Source: Pseudomonas triticicola
GTDB lineage: Bacteria; Pseudomonadota; Gammaproteobacteria; Pseudomonadales; Pseudomonadaceae
Assembly: GCF_019145375.1 (NCBI RefSeq)
Contig: NZ_JAHSTX010000001.1
Coordinates: forward strand, 3,013,001 to 3,077,000
Reading direction: 5' to 3'
Length of the DNA stretch: 64,000 nt
The notes beneath the pieces are model-generated. The model did not search any database. It saw only the letters and a list, made by a program, of their open reading frames with translations, and was not told where the DNA came from. Position numbers and translations under genes: made by a program. Positions 1 through 7,029 of the stretch are shown here, one piece after another; the stretch's first letter is position 1, and each line of letters begins with the position of its first letter.

Positions 1-403
1 GAGCCAACCTGGATACACCGATGATATTGCTCGCACACTGGGGCCGCTCAGTGCGATATGCGGCTTTGCGCACATCACCTACGACGGCGAATGCCGCGTC
101 CATATCCAATACGTAGAGCGTTTCTTCGACGACATCATTAAGGGTTGCTCCATAGAGCGCGAGCAACTTGGCGATGTTGTCGTAGGAGGAGCGCATCTGT
201 TCGCCTATCGACGAGAAATCGCTGGGTTTGCCCTCGCTATTCAAAGGTGCGGGAGCAACCAGGTTACCCTCCTCATCGTGGTTGAACTGACCCGAGATAT
301 AGATCTCGTTTCCGACTTTTCTGGCCTGGGGATAGCCGTAGCCCTCCTCCCATGAAACTCCCCAGTAAGCGGTGTTTTTGCCGTGCGGTTGTGAGGCAGC
401 CAT
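1..403 (-). CDS. RidA family protein (partial, cut by left window edge)
   Basis: About 134 residues are visible, starting MAASQPHGKNTAYW; the reading frame is open to base 1, so the C-terminus is missing. Residues such as YISGQFNHDEEGNLV and the downstream segment MRSSYDNIAKLLALYGATLNDVVE match the YjgF/YER057c/UK114 (RidA) fold, whose members deaminate reactive enamine/imine intermediates or act in specialised catabolism. The start has a good ribosome site (AAGGAG, about 5 bases upstream). It is divergent from the AraC-type regulator at 618, which is its most likely regulator (inference). Which RidA subfamily it belongs to cannot be told from this piece. Confidence 0.85.
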   Translation of the reverse strand, partial: MAASQPHGKNTAYWGVSWEEGYGYPQARKVGNEIYISGQFNHDEEGNLVAPAPLNSEGKPSDFSSIGEQMRSSYDNIAKLLALYGATLNDVVEETLYVLDMDAAFAVVGDVRKAAYRTERPQCASNIIGVSRLA

Positions 404-617
404 TGCTTTCTCCTTGCAGATGACGAATCGAATGATGTCGATTCGAGTTGTCGGGAGGCAAAGGCTAGCACCGGAAAGACTATTGGAAGTGTGCATTTTT
501 GCGCCTCCAGAAGCGCAAAATTGCGCCCGCATCTCGACGCGCCTTCCGTTAAATTTTTCCCATCGACTGACCGCTGGATTGAGCTGATCGACCGGCTACT
601 GGGAAAAAGGAATCAGG
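404..617. promoter_or_regulatory. Divergent intergenic region between the RidA-like and AraC-like genes
   Basis: These 214 bases separate two divergent starts and must hold both promoters. No convincing operator could be singled out by eye; a short run of GCGCAAAATTGCGC near 515-529 (CAAAATTG core, approximately palindromic) is the only noticeable symmetric piece. Confidence 0.35.
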
Positions 618-1010
618 ATGAAAAAGAAAACATGCGCGTCCTCACTTAAGGATTTGGCTAAACAAACCGGACACTTGAAAGCTTGGCAGATACAGCGCGC
701 CAAGCAGTTGATGCTCGATAACCTGGACGCAGATATCTCCGTGGCAGCTATCGCACAGGCGTGTGCGCTATCGCGCAGCCATTTCACCCGTCAGTTTAAA
801 AAAAGCACTCTCGTCTCACCCAAAGAATGGATGCGAGAGCAGCGGATTTTGAGGGGCAAGCAGCTGCTTCAGACGTCGAGATTGCTACTTGCAGACATTG
901 CACTGGAGTGTGGGTTCTCTGACCAATCTCACTTCTGTCGAACATTCGTGCGAACCGAAGGTGTGACTCCTAGGGCTTGGAAACAGAACAATCAATCGCC
1001 TGCGCTATGA
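618..1010 (+). CDS. AraC family transcriptional regulator, DNA-binding domain only
   Basis: This 130-residue protein contains essentially just the double helix-turn-helix of AraC/XylS regulators: the first HTH lies around residues 35-62 (DISVAAIAQACALSRSHFTR) and the second around 85-120 (LLLADIALECGFSDQSHFCR, ending VTPRAW, the family's closing motif). Full-length AraC proteins are about 250-300 residues, so the ligand-binding part is absent, as in SoxS/MarA-like members. The start ATG follows GGAATCAGG. It is divergent from the RidA-like gene. Whether it is naturally short or the surviving end of a longer gene cannot be decided; the good start signal favours a genuine short protein. Confidence 0.85.
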   Translation: MKKKTCASSLKDLAKQTGHLKAWQIQRAKQLMLDNLDADISVAAIAQACALSRSHFTRQFKKSTLVSPKEWMREQRILRGKQLLQTSRLLLADIALECGFSDQSHFCRTFVRTEGVTPRAWKQNNQSPAL

Positions 1011-1508
1011 TTTGATGAGCTTCATAGAGGGGCTAGTTGTGTCTGCAGCTCTAACGCAAAGAAGGTGACGTATGTGGTTCGGGATTACGAGCATCATTCA
1101 TGATTCAACCTTGCGCTACTCAGCGTTGCAGCAACTGCGGGAGTAGGCGCTTGCGCGAAGAAGCGACTGCAGCACAGCTGGACTGGCGGCTGGCGCACTG
1201 TTAGATCGTTGGATGGGATGGGTGGCTGCGTTGACATCGGGTGCATCTGTCAGACGCCCCCGTTAAATGGATGTAAATGGTTGTGTAATTGGGTTTGAGA
1301 TGCTGGAGCTCGTTTAGATCAATACCTCAATGGAAGAGGTGCGCCTTAGCTTGCCGGTTAACTGCTCTCGCCTGGGGAGAATTTGTTTCCCAGGGCAGGC
1401 TCAAGGGATAATGGGATAGGCGAGTTTGCCGGCGATTAGCCTTTACTCCGCAACGCGTTCAATCGGGAAATGGGATGCGGTAATCCCACCAGCGGGACGT
1501 GGGCGCTT
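1011..1508. other. Gene-poor gap, no recognised gene
   Basis: About 500 bases between the AraC-like gene and the next unknown gene. Only very short open frames are present (for example a 24-codon one starting at 1072 after GAAGGTGACGT). No tRNA, repeat or transposase trace was seen. It has the look of decayed accessory DNA. Confidence 0.5.
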
Positions 1509-1808
1509 TCAGTCGTCTCCCCAGGGATCGAATTTATCCCCATACCTCGCGTGTAAAGCACGATTGCGTTCGATCCTCCAGATCCATGGATCGTAGTCCT
1601 CGGGTAATGCGGCCAGTTTGTCGCTGATGATCATTTGCACCGCTTCGTCACGCAGCAATCTCCTGGTCAGCTCGCGGTATTGGCCACGCGTGACCACACC
1701 ATAAGTGGCGTGATTGTCTTTTACATAGAGATCGGTCATTCCTACCCGCATATGGCCGTAGTTTTCTACGTCTTCAGGGTAGATGTCCTCTAGGCTGAGG
1801 TGACCCAT
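1509..1808 (-). CDS. Hypothetical protein, 99 residues
   Basis: Acidic small protein with no signal peptide or membrane segment; it begins MGHLSLEDIYPEDVENYG and ends in a Trp/Asp-rich tail (KFDPWGDD). The start is well supported by GGAG six bases upstream of the ATG. I do not recognise the family. Its size, acidity and setting among other small unknown genes resemble immunity or antitoxin-like proteins of accessory islands, but nothing in the sequence proves this. Confidence 0.55.
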   Translation of the reverse strand: MGHLSLEDIYPEDVENYGHMRVGMTDLYVKDNHATYGVVTRGQYRELTRRLLRDEAVQMIISDKLAALPEDYDPWIWRIERNRALHARYGDKFDPWGDD

Positions 1809-1919
1809 ATCGAACTCCAGGTTTCACAGCCGCCCTCGAAAGCCTGCGCCATCATTAAAATCGTTCCTTCGCGACAGCGCCTACGTAAGCCAGCCAACAG
1901 CAGGCCATTAAATGTGCGC

Positions 1920-2261
1920 ATGATAACCTCGGTACAGATATCACTGTTCCGAGAACCCGCTTTGAACACACCTGACGCACGTGCCGATTTCAATACTTTG
2001 ATCAACGCCCCAAAGTTTTCGGACGACCCAGTCGGACAGCACCAGAAGAAACGGTGGCGACTGCTGGCTGAAGACATTTACCAAAGCACCACGATAGAGG
2101 CACTGCTCGAAGCAAGAGGCAAAGCGGAAGGCTATATCCATGGTCTTGTAGATGCTGGGCACCTCTCGACCAAGGACTACGAGCGTGATTACCTCATTCT
2201 GTGCATCGCTCAAAGGCGGCGTGAATTCCTGCGCAAATTGCTGAACGAATACGGGTACTGA
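1920..2261 (+). CDS. Hypothetical protein, about 113 residues
   Basis: An open frame whose C-terminal 80 residues look protein-like: KKRWRLLAEDIYQSTTIEALLEARGKAEGYIHGLV followed by a charged helix ending LRKLLNEYGY. The frame extends upstream to 1800 but that part overlaps the opposite-strand gene and reads like non-coding sequence, so the ATG at 1920 is preferred; no strong ribosome site precedes it. Family unknown. It is convergent with the HAD-like gene on the other strand. Confidence 0.4.
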   Translation: MITSVQISLFREPALNTPDARADFNTLINAPKFSDDPVGQHQKKRWRLLAEDIYQSTTIEALLEARGKAEGYIHGLVDAGHLSTKDYERDYLILCIAQRRREFLRKLLNEYGY

Positions 2262-2313
2262 AGTAATAAACTCATGCCCTAGCAGCAATTCCAAAGCGTT
2301 TCGGGGAGTGTTT

Positions 2314-2847
2314 TCACTTTCCCATCATGGCTCTCAACTTGAGCCGTAACTCCTCTTGGGTCGGCAATGAGCTAAGGCCCAAGTCAGGATCAGTGCGAAT
2401 CAACCTTCGATCGTGATCTGGCCAACTTTCATAAGGATCATCATCCAGGGCGAGCCAATTCGTCAGGCCTGCCCTGGTTACCGCAGTATGGATCTGCTGA
2501 TAGCGGCTGTGCATGTCATAGCCCTCAAAAGGCGCCTTGGGCATTCTTGAATGCCATGTACTGCTCACGGTGAGAGCCTGCAACTCTGGCGGTAAGGCAG
2601 CGCGTGCACGGCGGTAACCGAGGATGCGCACCCAGCTTGTCGATAAGCTGAGTCTGACTTGAGGAAATTCCTTGAGTATCGCTACTAGTATTCCGGCATG
2701 CATCATGAGTTGCCCAGCTGCACGCAATTCCAAACCACTCCGGGTACGGTATACGTCGTCCGGGTGCAGCACCCCATCAAAATCGAGAAATAGAACTCGA
2801 TCATTCGGCGTCAGCCGGCTGGTTGTCGGGCAGTTCGAATCAAGCAC
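2314..2847 (-). CDS. HAD domain protein of the Swiss Army Knife RNA repair type
   Basis: This 177-residue protein carries the HAD motif I LFLDFDGVLHP near residues 19-29, a motif II-like LSLSTSWVRILG near 66-77, and a conserved acidic block ALDDDPYESWPDHDRRL near 137-151, matching the HAD domain found alone or fused in Swiss Army Knife RNA repair proteins (PF18143-like). Family members are predicted phosphatases acting on RNA ends or nucleotides; the activity here is inferred. It follows a VbhA-like antitoxin gene by 42 bases on the same strand, so the two are probably co-transcribed. Confident on the fold, much less on substrate. Confidence 0.75.
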   Translation of the reverse strand: MLDSNCPTTSRLTPNDRVLFLDFDGVLHPDDVYRTRSGLELRAAGQLMMHAGILVAILKEFPQVRLSLSTSWVRILGYRRARAALPPELQALTVSSTWHSRMPKAPFEGYDMHSRYQQIHTAVTRAGLTNWLALDDDPYESWPDHDRRLIRTDPDLGLSSLPTQEELRLKLRAMMGK

Positions 2848-2889
2848 GGTGAAGAACTCTCAAAGCCGGCCTTCCTGGAAGTTAGCTGC

Positions 2890-3084
2890 TTACCGTGGAG
2901 AGCACTGCCGAATGCTCGTAATCAACTCCGCCAGTAGCTCATCAAGACTGACCAGGCCATCCGCATATCGCTGCATCTCAGCAAGGTGCGCAGAGGAATG
3001 CCTCATACCTTCGAGTGCCTGACAACCAAGAACCTCAGCCACTGCTTTGCGACGCCGTTCGCGCTCGAGATCATCGATTTGCAT
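2890..3084 (-). CDS. VbhA-like antitoxin, orphan
   Basis: A 64-residue protein starting MQIDDLERERRRKAV, with the start fixed by GGAGG six bases upstream. The pattern QALEGM followed by ADGLVSLDELLAEL resembles VbhA-type antitoxins, which block Fic/Doc AMP-transferases with a Ser/Thr-x3-Glu-Gly/Asn helix. Here the glutamate-glycine pair is present (LEG) but the position four residues before it is Cys rather than Ser/Thr. No Fic gene (HxFx(D/E)GNGR) is seen nearby; the downstream partner is a HAD protein. Likely a relative with a new partner or a relic. Confidence 0.65.
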   Translation of the reverse strand: MQIDDLERERRRKAVAEVLGCQALEGMRHSSAHLAEMQRYADGLVSLDELLAELITSIRQCSPR

Positions 3085-3143
3085 GAGACACCTCCCCTTC
3101 GCATAGAAGGCCTCCACCAAAGGGGAAGCCTGGCTGTGAAGAC

Positions 3144-3707
3144 TTATTTGAATGCCTTGCTGAAGCGTTGAGACAGCGATGCAGCGTCAATCGCAGCCCA
3201 ACTCTCCGGATCATTGCTCATCCTGATCCAATTGACCGCAATCCCCACCATGACCAACCCTGCCAAGATCCCCTCCCAGAACGCCCAAACGAAGGTAGTC
3301 CGAACTAGGTAGTCAGGGTCAACGCTTCCGGACACTAGATGAATCGGATAGGGAGAAAGGAAGCATCCTGCAATGAACGCCAAGATCATCAAGGGTACTG
3401 CGTAGACCATCAACATCACCGGCACCTTGATCTGGTACTGCCTCGCAGCTACCAGCTTGCCGTTAGCGCCCTTCATGGCATAGATGGTGGCTGTGTTTGC
3501 AGTCTTGTCTTTTTTCTTCGTGAAGATGCCGTACAGGGTCACTCGCTCCCCCGCCTCAATCTCTTCAAAGATCATTCCTGGCAGCAAGACATTCGGCAAC
3601 ACCTGCCCATCGATAACGATGCGCGCGGTCATAACCCCCTGCGCAGTAGCAATCACTCGTGGCTTCTCGATCACTCCAGTGACCTGCCGGCAATCAAATC
3701 GAATCAA
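3144..3707 (-). CDS. Hypothetical inner-membrane protein with two membrane segments
   Basis: The 187-residue protein has a soluble, beta-rich N-terminal half (residues 1-95, with VTGVIEKPRVIATAQGVMTAR and a KKKDKTANTA turn resembling an OB-like fold) followed by two hydrophobic helices near 95-118 (VPVMLMVYAVPLMILAFIAG) and 140-160 (FWEGILAGLVMVGIAVNWI). It lies on the same strand upstream of the VbhA-like gene with a 59-base gap, so may share its transcript. Family not recognised. Confidence 0.6.
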   Translation of the reverse strand: MIRFDCRQVTGVIEKPRVIATAQGVMTARIVIDGQVLPNVLLPGMIFEEIEAGERVTLYGIFTKKKDKTANTATIYAMKGANGKLVAARQYQIKVPVMLMVYAVPLMILAFIAGCFLSPYPIHLVSGSVDPDYLVRTTFVWAFWEGILAGLVMVGIAVNWIRMSNDPESWAAIDAASLSQRFSKAFK

Positions 3708-3785
3708 AACGGTGCTCCTGCAATTTTTAAGGGCGTGGCTAATCGCACTGCCTAAATGGCAGTGAGGGTGAAAGTATTGGGTCAG

Positions 3786-4190
3786 TTACGCTCGAAACGA
3801 GAAAACGGTACTCAGCGCTGCGGGCTTTCTCACACCATCACCGAGCAATAGGTAGACGGTGCTTTTGGTTTCAAACATGTACGGGTGGTCATGCGAAATT
3901 CCGAAGTTAGCGCGCACCCAGTGGCCGGGAGCGAAACGTCGACGGCTGTCCTCGACGACCTCATGGGCATAAACAGCTTTTGGTAGCAGCCCCATTGATG
4001 CGAGACGATCTTGCTCCGCCTGTGTGAGCTGGAGATCAGCGATGATCCATTGCTTCACTAGACAGAAAGGCTTTCCCGGAAAAGTCTGTTCGGCAAGCGC
4101 TATTAATTCTTCTTGCGCGCCATGCCAACCAAGAACGACTTCCCCGCTTCCATAAAAAAACTGAGCTATCTCATCCAGTGTTACTGACAT
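3786..4190 (-). CDS. DUF6957-like protein
   Basis: This 134-residue protein begins MSVTLDEIAQFFYG; the start is chosen because GGAGG sits four bases upstream, while an in-frame ATG 36 bases further up lacks one. The C-terminal part RFAPGHWVRANF...FETKSTVYLLLGDGVRK matches from memory the DUF6957 family common in Pseudomonas, whose function is unknown. No signal peptide or membrane helix. It begins 23 bases after the stop of the next gene upstream, so the two form a pair. Confidence 0.65.
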   Translation of the reverse strand: MSVTLDEIAQFFYGSGEVVLGWHGAQEELIALAEQTFPGKPFCLVKQWIIADLQLTQAEQDRLASMGLLPKAVYAHEVVEDSRRRFAPGHWVRANFGISHDHPYMFETKSTVYLLLGDGVRKPAALSTVFSFRA

Positions 4191-4212
4191 GGAGCCTCCA
4201 GTGTTTGAACCA

Positions 4213-4614
4213 TCATGTGCGTGCACTGGTGTAGATATGGCCCGCGCCGGTTATGAACTCGTAGACGGGGTTTTCCTCGGTGCCAGGCTGGATGCGAATT
4301 TCAGAGAGAAGCTCCATCGCGTATGCCCCCTGCTCGCACTTTGTAGGTGGAAGTATGAGATGGATGTTCGTCACGATTAGGAACTCACCCTGCTCCGCTT
4401 CACGCATCATCTGAACGGTCTCTACATCCGTAACTAGATGCGCGACCGGGCTGAAGTCTCCATCCTCCAATCCCATTCCCTCAACCAGAAACGAGTACTC
4501 GCACCGACTGATATCCATGGATTTCCAGAGCATTCGAATACCGTCAGGAGTTTTAAATTGCCCCTGCAAATTGCTGCTATTGGTTACAAACACTGCAGAT
4601 AAACCCCATTCCAA
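4213..4614 (-). CDS. Hypothetical protein, 133 residues, paired with the DUF6957-like gene
   Basis: Soluble protein with alternating hydrophobic strands (GEFLIVTNIHLILPP near residues 77-91) and an acidic middle (LVEGMGLEDGDFSPVAHLVTDVETV). The N-terminus is uncertain because several in-frame ATGs exist and none has a strong ribosome site; the ATG at 4614 gives the longest protein. No family recognised. It lies directly upstream of the DUF6957-like gene on the same strand with a 22-base gap, which suggests a two-gene unit. Confidence 0.55.
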   Translation of the reverse strand: MEWGLSAVFVTNSSNLQGQFKTPDGIRMLWKSMDISRCEYSFLVEGMGLEDGDFSPVAHLVTDVETVQMMREAEQGEFLIVTNIHLILPPTKCEQGAYAMELLSEIRIQPGTEENPVYEFITGAGHIYTSART

Positions 4615-4756
4615 ATCCTGCCAAGCTCTGAATAGGCTCAGCGTAAGGCAGCCTTCGATTGCGCCTGCTCATGCTTCTGGCAACCGGATAGGAATGCTGC
4701 CGAAAGGCACGCCATCCCGTGGCGGCATGCATCCTATTGGATGGCCATCATAAGCA

Positions 4757-4798
4757 AATATCCCACCATTAACAATTATAGATATTTGGTGGGCCATT
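4757..4798 (+). promoter_or_regulatory. Inverted repeat, candidate operator of the XRE regulator gene
   Basis: Arms AATATCCCACCA (4757-4768) and TGGTGGGCCATT (4787-4798) match as an inverted repeat at 10 of 12 positions, the inner seven perfectly, around an AT-rich centre that contains a TATAGATAT-like -10 element. It sits 39-80 bases before the GTG start of the downstream regulator gene. The arrangement fits autoregulation by the encoded XRE protein (inference). Confidence 0.55.
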
Positions 4799-4836
4799 GC
4801 GAGTATGGCTCTATCCTTCATTTTGAGAAACTGAAC

Positions 4837-5301
4837 GTGAAGGAAGAGCTAGCCGTCACGCTGCGCGCCATCCGGCAAATGAAAGGACTGGGTTATGAGG
4901 CCCTTGCGGGAACCATCAGCCAGAGCAACCTTAGCTTGCTCGAACAAGGGAAAATCCAGGCGACGCTACCGACCCTCGTCAAAATCGCCGAAACGCTCGA
5001 TATCAACCTTCTGACTCTATTGGCGTTGTGCTTGGCGATCCGTGACAAAGAGGCTCCTGAACATTTGATAAAAAATGCGCAAAAGGAGCTTCAAGGCTTC
5101 ATCGAATCTGGTGGCCTTAAAATCATGGAGGATCAGATTCAGGACGGCGCATTGAAAAAGCGCTCTCGAGGAACTCGAGCGGATGCTCAGAGGGTGAGTG
5201 CCGTTGTTGAACTGAAAAAGCGGGGCCTGACTCAAGCCGAAGCTGCGCGTGAACTAGGTTTGCCCACATCGACTGTTCAGCGGTACTGGCGGAAGGGATA
5301 A
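4837..5301 (+). CDS. XRE family regulator with a second, C-terminal helix-turn-helix
   Basis: About 154 residues from the GTG at 4837. An XRE-type HTH occupies roughly residues 5-65 (LRAIRQMKGLGYEALAG, then QSNLSLLEQGKIQATLPTLV), and a second HTH of the resolvase/IS type ends the protein (KKRGLTQAEAARELGLPTST, then VQRYWRKG). The frame is open back to an ATG at 4741, but that would put the operator-like inverted repeat inside the coding region, so the GTG is preferred. Two HTHs suggest a regulator that contacts two half-sites. Targets are unknown; the surrounding accessory genes are candidates. Confidence 0.75.
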   Translation: MKEELAVTLRAIRQMKGLGYEALAGTISQSNLSLLEQGKIQATLPTLVKIAETLDINLLTLLALCLAIRDKEAPEHLIKNAQKELQGFIESGGLKIMEDQIQDGALKKRSRGTRADAQRVSAVVELKKRGLTQAEAARELGLPTSTVQRYWRKG

Positions 5302-5572
5302 GCCTTTATAGGCAGGGTATTCAATACGATGCGTCTCATCGTCCTTGAGTCGCAACCGAGCGTAGGAGCTAGCATCGCTACTGCTGAGGCCACCAAGACG
5401 TCCTTCGCCGCATTGGAAAGGTTGATCTCGTCCGAGATTCAAGATTCAGTACTTTATCGTCCTAAACCAAAGCGGTTCGTTACCAACACCCTACCTTCTA
5501 TCTCCACGGGAGCGTGATCACCGCCTTACAAAGATGCGATGAATCACGACATCCCCAAGTTTAAAGCAATCA
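5302..5572. other. Gene-poor gap after the XRE gene
   Basis: No recognisable gene. A 62-codon frame at 5329-5517 has a low-complexity start and no ribosome site and is not called. The stretch may be decayed sequence. Confidence 0.4.
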
Positions 5573-5746
5573 ATGCATCCCCGTTTTCATCGTCTCGGTG
5601 AGGACATTAATGTGTATCCCCCTGTCGTTGCTCGTGGGCGTTTAGCTCAGCAGTCTGTAATCGAGCTCAACGGAAAGTGGTTTCGGCTGTCCATTTCTAC
5701 TGCCATATCGATGGACACCGAACAATTAGCTAACCCACTGATTTAA
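5573..5746 (+). CDS. Possible small protein or gene remnant, 57 residues
   Basis: The frame encodes MHPRFHRLGEDINVYPPVVA followed by RGRLAQQSVIELNGKWFRLS and a short tail to a TAA at 5744. The composition is protein-like (mixed charged/aromatic, ELNGKWFRLS strand) and the frame is open from 5543, but no good ribosome site precedes the ATG. It may be the C-terminal remnant of a larger gene. Family not recognised. Confidence 0.35.
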   Translation: MHPRFHRLGEDINVYPPVVARGRLAQQSVIELNGKWFRLSISTAISMDTEQLANPLI

Positions 5747-5832
5747 ATTGATATTTTTTTGTCCATCACTAGATAAGTCACAGGTAGGGTGCGGTCACTA
5801 GACCATCCAGCGATTATCTGGCGATTAACATA

Positions 5833-6432
5833 TCAAGCGACCTGGGACAGCTTGGCGTTAGCCTGATTCAGCCCTTTCTCCTGGAAGTCACCGCCCAGGT
5901 TCATGCCCTCAGCATGGATAAAGGTCACGTCGTTGATCCCGATGAAACCCATCACCTGACGCAGGTACGGTTCCTGATGATCCGCCGGGCCACCGGCATA
6001 CACACCACCGCGAGCAGTCAGGACAAAGGCGCGCTTGCCGTTGAGCAGACCTTGCGGACCGGTTTCGGTGTACTTGAAGGTCACCCCGGCACGCAGCACA
6101 TGATCCAGCCAGGCCTTGAGCGTGCTCGGGATGGCAAAGTTGTACATCGGTGCAGCCAGTACCAGCACGTCGGCGGCGAGCAGCTCATCAGTCAATTGGT
6201 TGGAACGGTCCAGCGACGCTTGTTCGCTGTCGTTGCGCTGTTCGACGGGTTTCATCCAGCCACCCAGCAAGTTGGCGTCCAGATGCGGCACCGGGTTCGC
6301 AGCGAGGTCACGCACGGTGATCTGATCGGCAGGATGCGCGGCTTTCCACTGAGCGATGAAGGTCTGGGTCAATTGACGGGAAACCGAGTCTTGCTGGCGG
6401 GCACTGCTTTCGATGATCAGAACGCGGGACAT
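5833..6432 (-). CDS. azoR: FMN-dependent NADH-azoreductase
   Basis: A 199-residue flavodoxin-like quinone/azo reductase. Visible: N-terminal FMN-binding strand-loop VLIIESSARQQDSVSRQL (residues 4-21), the PMYNFAIPSTLKAWLDHVLR block (about 95-114) and TARGGVY (about 138-144), all typical of AzoR/AcpD. The enzyme reduces quinones and azo compounds with NADH in the cytoplasm, probably as oxidative or thiol stress protection. Length matches the family (about 200). It stands alone; no co-directional neighbour lies close. Confidence 0.93.
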   Translation of the reverse strand: MSRVLIIESSARQQDSVSRQLTQTFIAQWKAAHPADQITVRDLAANPVPHLDANLLGGWMKPVEQRNDSEQASLDRSNQLTDELLAADVLVLAAPMYNFAIPSTLKAWLDHVLRAGVTFKYTETGPQGLLNGKRAFVLTARGGVYAGGPADHQEPYLRQVMGFIGINDVTFIHAEGMNLGGDFQEKGLNQANAKLSQVA

Positions 6433-6561
6433 GGTGTGTAGCCTCCATCCGAATATGTTGTAAGTCGATGGAGTGAAGGTTAAACAGAGTTGAATCGATG
6501 AAAAAGCGCAAATATCCGCTGTAACCCATCAATAAATTCGTTTATAAGCTAAGCCCATATC

Positions 6562-6657
6562 CCCTGTGGGAGCGAGCAGGCTCGCGAAAGCGCAATGTTC
6601 AGTCACATCATCTCTGGATGACGCTCCGTCTTCGCGAGCAGGCTCGCTCCCACAGGG
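6562..6657. repeat. REP pair (REPIN-like), copy 1
   Basis: Two inverted copies of the Pseudomonas REP: CCTGTGGGAGCGAGCAGGCT with GCGAAAG, and at the far end TTCGCGAGCAGGCTCGCTCC plus CACAGG. The first of nine such pairs in the window. Confidence 0.9.
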
Positions 6658-6665
6658 AAATAGCG

Positions 6666-6980
6666 TTATTTCGGTGTGCAGGTCAGTTTGATGCGCAGCT
6701 TGATGATCTCGCGGGTGAACTTGGCCGTGGCGTTTTTATGCTTGCCGGCCGGCACATCGATGCTGCGGGTGCGCGGTGCTTCCGGGCCGTTGCTGAACAC
6801 CGCACGGCAGGTCGCATCGACGTCACCGTAATTGGCCACGCGGATCGAGCCGATGTCGTTGTCCGTGTCGTACGTCTCGTAATCGATCTTCATGCCGTTG
6901 AGATCCTTTTGCACGTCGATCGGATAGGCAAACGCGGTCAACGGCAGCAGCGCCAGCACCACACAACAGAATTTTTTCAT
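6666..6980 (-). CDS. Small secreted/periplasmic hypothetical protein
   Basis: 104 residues with a clear signal peptide (MKKFCCVVLALLPLTAFA, cleavage likely after TAFA). The mature part is about 86 residues with two cysteines (DATCRAVF and KLTCTPK) that could form a disulphide. Similar Pseudomonas proteins are sometimes labelled 3-phosphoglycerate kinase in databases, which is clearly wrong for this size and export signal. Function unknown; a periplasmic fold is inferred. Its stop lies 8 bases from a REP pair. Confidence 0.75.
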   Translation of the reverse strand: MKKFCCVVLALLPLTAFAYPIDVQKDLNGMKIDYETYDTDNDIGSIRVANYGDVDATCRAVFSNGPEAPRTRSIDVPAGKHKNATAKFTREIIKLRIKLTCTPK

Positions 6981-7029
6981 TCGGCAGTCTCCATGAGGGA
7001 CGGCCAGCTTAGGACAAGAGGAGCTATTG

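Noticed and set aside
1790..2077. 95-codon minus-strand frame overlapping two others
   Set aside because: No protein-like composition and it ends inside the start of the better-supported 99-residue gene.
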